A DNA stretch of 64,000 nucleotides, from NCBI RefSeq assembly GCF_004359985.1, contig NZ_SMRO01000001.1, positions 372,001-436,000 on the forward strand. Direction: 5' to 3'. Both the position numbers and the translations under genes were made by a program. The notes beneath the pieces were generated by a model. The model was given only the letters and a program-made list of their open reading frames with translations, was not told the DNA's origin and made no database searches. The stretch is from Paraburkholderia flava. Lineage in GTDB: Bacteria > Pseudomonadota > Gammaproteobacteria > Burkholderiales > Burkholderiaceae. Shown here one piece after another: positions 62,454-64,000 of this stretch. Each line of letters begins with the position of its first letter. Position 1 is the first letter of the stretch.

Positions 62454-62614
62454 TCTGAACCGATCTCGGCGGCCCGCACGCTTTAGTCGCGGTGTCCGCC
62501 GATCCAAACCACTCCATATTCCTGTCGCTCCGAGACTGCGGTCGTCCCGCCGTCATGGGGACACGCACGCCACGAACGCCACAAGCGCCACTCACGCCAC
62601 GAATCGGAATCGCC

Positions 62615-64000
62615 ATGCTCGACGCCAATCTCAAGACTCAGTTGAAAACGTACCTGGAAAAAGTCACCCGGCCGATCGAGCTGGTGGCATCCGTCGACGA
62701 CAGCGCGAAATCGCAGGAACTGCTCGCGCTGCTGAATGACATCGCGACGCTGTCGACGCGCGTGACGGTCATCGAGCGTCGCGGCGACGCCGAGCGCAAG
62801 CCGTCGTTCACGATCGGCGAACCGGGCAAGGACACCGGCATCCGCTTCGCCGGCATTCCGATGGGCCATGAATTCACGTCGCTGGTGCTGGCGCTGCTGC
62901 AGGTCGGCGGCCACCCGATAAAACTCGACGACGCCGTGATCGACCAGATCCGCGCGCTCGACGGCGACTATCGTTTCGAAACCTACATCTCGCTGTCGTG
63001 CCAGAACTGCCCGGAAGTCGTGCAGGCGCTGAACGTGATGGCGCTGATCAACCCGCGTATCCGTCAGATAACGATCGACGGCGCGCTGTTCCAGGACGAA
63101 GTCGAGACGCGTCAGATCATGGCCGTGCCGACTGTCTATATGAACGGCGACGTGTTCGGCCAGGGTCGTACCGGCGTAAAGGAAATTCTCGCGAAGCTCG
63201 ACAGCGGTGCGGAAGCGCGCGCGGCGAAGGCATTGGAGAGCAAGCCGGTGTTCGACATGCTGATCGTCGGCGGTGGGCCCGCCGGTGCGGCTGCGGCAAT
63301 CTACTCTGCACGCAAGGGCATCGCGACAGGCGTCGTCGCCGAGCGCTTTGGCGGTCAGGTGCTCGACACGCTCGCGATCGAGAACTTCGTGTCGGTGCAG
63401 GAAACCGAAGGACCGAAGTTCGCGACCGCGCTCGAACAGCACGTGAAGAGCTACGAAGTCGACATCATGGACGTGCAGCGCGCGGAAGCGCTGATCCCCG
63501 GCCGCGTGCACGAAGTGCGGCTCGCGAGCGGCGCGGTGCTCAAGGCGAAAACGATTGTCCTCGCGACCGGCGCGCGCTGGCGCGAAATCGGCGTGCCGGG
63601 CGAGCGCGAATACCGCAATCGCGGTGTCGCGTACTGCCCTCACTGCGACGGTCCGCTGTTCAAGGGCAAGCGCGTCGCGGTGATCGGCGGCGGCAACTCG
63701 GGCGTCGAAGCGGCGATCGATCTGGCCGGCATCGTGAGTCATGTGACGCTGTTCGAGTACAACGCTCAACTGCGCGCCGACGAAGTGCTGCAACGCAAGC
63801 TGCGCAGCCTGTCGAACGTGACGGTCGTCACGCAATCGCAGACCGTTGAAATCACCGGTGACGGCAAGAAGGTCAACGGGCTGGTGTTCGAAGACCGCGT
63901 GTCGGGCCACGGGAAGCGCGTCGAACTCGAAGGCGTGTTCGTGCAGATCGGCCTCGTGCCGAACACCGAATGGCTGAAGGGCACAGTCGCGCTGTCGAAG
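62615..64000 (+). CDS. ahpF: Alkyl hydroperoxide reductase subunit F (3' end outside window)
   Basis: 462 codons are present of the usual ~520-530. N-terminal tandem thioredoxin-like domain with the redox pair C129-Q-N-C132, FAD-binding [14 protein letters not shown], a thioredoxin-reductase-type redox pair C341-P-H-C344 (YCPHCDG) and NAD(P)H-binding [14 protein letters not shown]. It passes electrons from NADH to AhpC. ATG 62615 follows CGGAAT. The frame runs to the last base of the window. The upstream spacer has CGCCAC repeated four times (62569-62600). Confidence 0.96.
   Translation, partial: MLDANLKTQLKTYLEKVTRPIELVASVDDSAKSQELLALLNDIATLSTRVTVIERRGDAERKPSFTIGEPGKDTGIRFAGIPMGHEFTSLVLALLQVGGHPIKLDDAVIDQIRALDGDYRFETYISLSCQNCPEVVQALNVMALINPRIRQITIDGALFQDEVETRQIMAVPTVYMNGDVFGQGRTGVKEILAKLDSGAEARAAKALESKPVFDMLIVGGGPAGAAAAIYSARKGIATGVVAERFGGQVLDTLAIENFVSVQETEGPKFATALEQHVKSYEVDIMDVQRAEALIPGRVHEVRLASGAVLKAKTIVLATGARWREIGVPGEREYRNRGVAYCPHCDGPLFKGKRVAVIGGGNSGVEAAIDLAGIVSHVTLFEYNAQLRADEVLQRKLRSLSNVTVVTQSQTVEITGDGKKVNGLVFEDRVSGHGKRVELEGVFVQIGLVPNTEWLKGTVALSK

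Noticed and set aside
1..64000. CRISPR arrays, insertion sequences, prophage, tRNA or rRNA genes
   Set aside because: No regularly spaced repeats, transposase or integrase reading frames, cloverleaf or rRNA sequence were seen on either strand by eye; a dedicated scan would be needed for formal exclusion.

Overview
The window is high-GC, gene-dense, chromosome-like DNA from a betaproteobacterium, most likely Burkholderiaceae (Burkholderia/Paraburkholderia/Caballeronia). The grounds are a Burkholderia-type general porin, many LysR/AraC/IclR regulators next to catabolic transporters, a late-cobalt-insertion (CobN-type) B12 pathway, and a Tle1-type type VI secretion effector with DUF3304 lipoproteins. 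This is inferred from protein families; no rRNA or tRNA marker is present.

Layout. 1-6076: a divergent membrane/polyamine module (DUF4178 zinc-ribbon protein, SPFH-SHOCT protein and DUF350 membrane protein on minus; membrane-anchored aminopropyltransferase and a lipoprotein FAD oxidase on plus). 6093-7935: XRE regulator divergent from an SDR enzyme. 8139-15225: a cobalamin riboswitch followed by cobW, cobN and a chlI/chlD gene. The AAA+ frame stops just after an A8 run, and the VWA domain continues in the -1 frame behind a strong stem-loop, as expected for programmed frameshifting. 15691-21829: porin, AraC regulator, and an MFS / sugar-lactone oxidase / amino-acid aldolase-like operon. 22239-29802: the corrin-ring genes in two divergent operons, cobG-cobH-cobI-cbiG/cobJ (minus, behind a second cobalamin riboswitch) and cobL-cobK-cobM (plus). 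29877-33424: SSS transporter with DUF3311, MarC protein, class II glutamine amidotransferase.

33425-36680 is an accessory-looking patch of lower GC with two unrecognised proteins that have disordered N-termini and look like secreted effectors. 36775-40590: an MHS transporter / M20 peptidase operon divergent from a LysR gene. 40919-43565: two tandemly duplicated DUF3304 lipoprotein genes (probable immunity) followed by a Tle1-like phospholipase effector. 43727-50054: acyltransferase, beta-hydroxyacid dehydrogenase, MFS transporter, periplasmic HAD phosphatase, LysR regulator, DUF427 protein. 50161-57024: IclR regulator divergent from a sugar ABC importer, enolase-superfamily enzyme and rhamnose-mutarotase-like protein, a coherent carbohydrate-uptake operon. 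57075-61719: MHS transporter, alpha/beta hydrolase, LysR regulator, PrpF isomerase. 61844-64000: ahpC and ahpF (cut by the window end).

How the parts work together. The B12 genes form one regulon under two riboswitches and supply ring methylation and contraction plus cobalt insertion. Neither cobF nor cbiD is present here, so the step at C1 must be encoded elsewhere. No CRISPR array, insertion sequence, prophage, tRNA or rRNA was seen. The observation most worth testing is the chlI/chlD frameshift site at 14548-14608.
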